A stretch of DNA of 59,605 bases, taken from assembly GCF_001510645.1 (NCBI RefSeq), contig NZ_LMVB01000010.1, forward strand, positions 121,419 to 181,023, given 5' to 3'. A program made the translations under genes and the position numbers. The notes under the pieces are model-generated. The model ran no database searches, had not been told where the DNA came from, and saw nothing but the letters and a program-made list of their open reading frames with translations. The DNA is from Paenibacillus sp. FJAT-29882. Its GTDB lineage: Bacteria > Bacillota > Bacilli > Bacillales > DSM-1321. Below, one piece after another: positions 59,605-59,605 of the stretch (positions are counted from its first letter, which is position 1; each line of letters starts with the position of its first letter).

Positions 59605-59605
59605 C

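Overview
The window looks like chromosome (or a large plasmid-rich replicon) of a low-G+C endospore-forming Bacillaceae. Evidence: small glycine-rich YjcZ-type sporulation proteins behind promoters with CATACAAT-type -10 boxes (sigma-E/K like), a Spo0E-like phosphatase, a spore-type manganese catalase, Bacillus-type ptsHI, pfkA, HU and MreB, and strong GGAGG ribosome binding sites throughout. I cannot name the species. No rRNA, tRNA or CRISPR array was seen.

Layout. 1-8 kb: map, three YjcZ-type genes and an unlisted 38-residue Gly/Tyr/His-rich peptide gene, a lipoprotein, modAB, a HU gene, and many gene stumps (ExeA-like transposition ATPase, MalK-type ATPase tail, AraC tail). 8-9.7 kb: one copy of a ~420-bp structured repeat plus remnants. 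9.7-12.4 kb: a more G+C-rich transferred-looking set (CynX-like MFS, pirin, HxlR). 12.9-17.8 kb: redox genes (ywnA/ywnB-like, FMN reductase, SDR, glutathione peroxidase) and an IS6-family element. 18.5-24.3 kb: orphan MreB, then a plasmid-like module (PD-(D/E)XK nuclease-like protein, double-HTH/RHH protein, tyrosine recombinase). 24.7-27.8 kb: Mn-catalase, small membrane protein, CatB/Vat-like acetyltransferase, second HU. 28.3-39.5 kb: a coherent fructan-oligosaccharide locus: sensor kinase, AraC-type response regulator and substrate-binding protein in one unit, then an Lpl-type ABC importer, an intracellular GH32 enzyme and fructokinase. 39.7-42.7 kb: plasmid/ICE remnant with radC, palindromes and the second copy of the ~420-bp repeat, which ends inside a truncated GntR gene. 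43.3-51.2 kb: a glycoside locus (GPH symporter, Gfo/Idh/MocA dehydrogenases, TIM-barrel isomerases, AraC regulator, GH2 stump), partly decayed and cut by an IS630-family element. 52-55 kb: remnants, LysE exporter, spo0E, transposon-end arrays. 54.8-59.6 kb: pfkA, ptsI, ptsH, a tkt stump and an in-frame GntR::GH1 fusion.

The dominant theme is mobile DNA and decay: at least fifteen truncated or frameshifted genes, two IS elements, dispersed 20-bp-periodic arrays that look like transposase binding sites, a family of 30-bp palindromes, and a pair of ~420-bp elements with a compensatory base change in a long hairpin. Best candidates for something undescribed are the ~420-bp structured element, the 20-bp arrays that accompany the duplicated HU genes, the Shine-Dalgarno-sequestering hairpins of the YjcZ genes, and a dnaX-type A AAA AAG slip site exactly where pfkA changes frame. 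Several one-base indels in this window lie in short homopolymers, so sequencing error must be excluded before biological claims are made for them.
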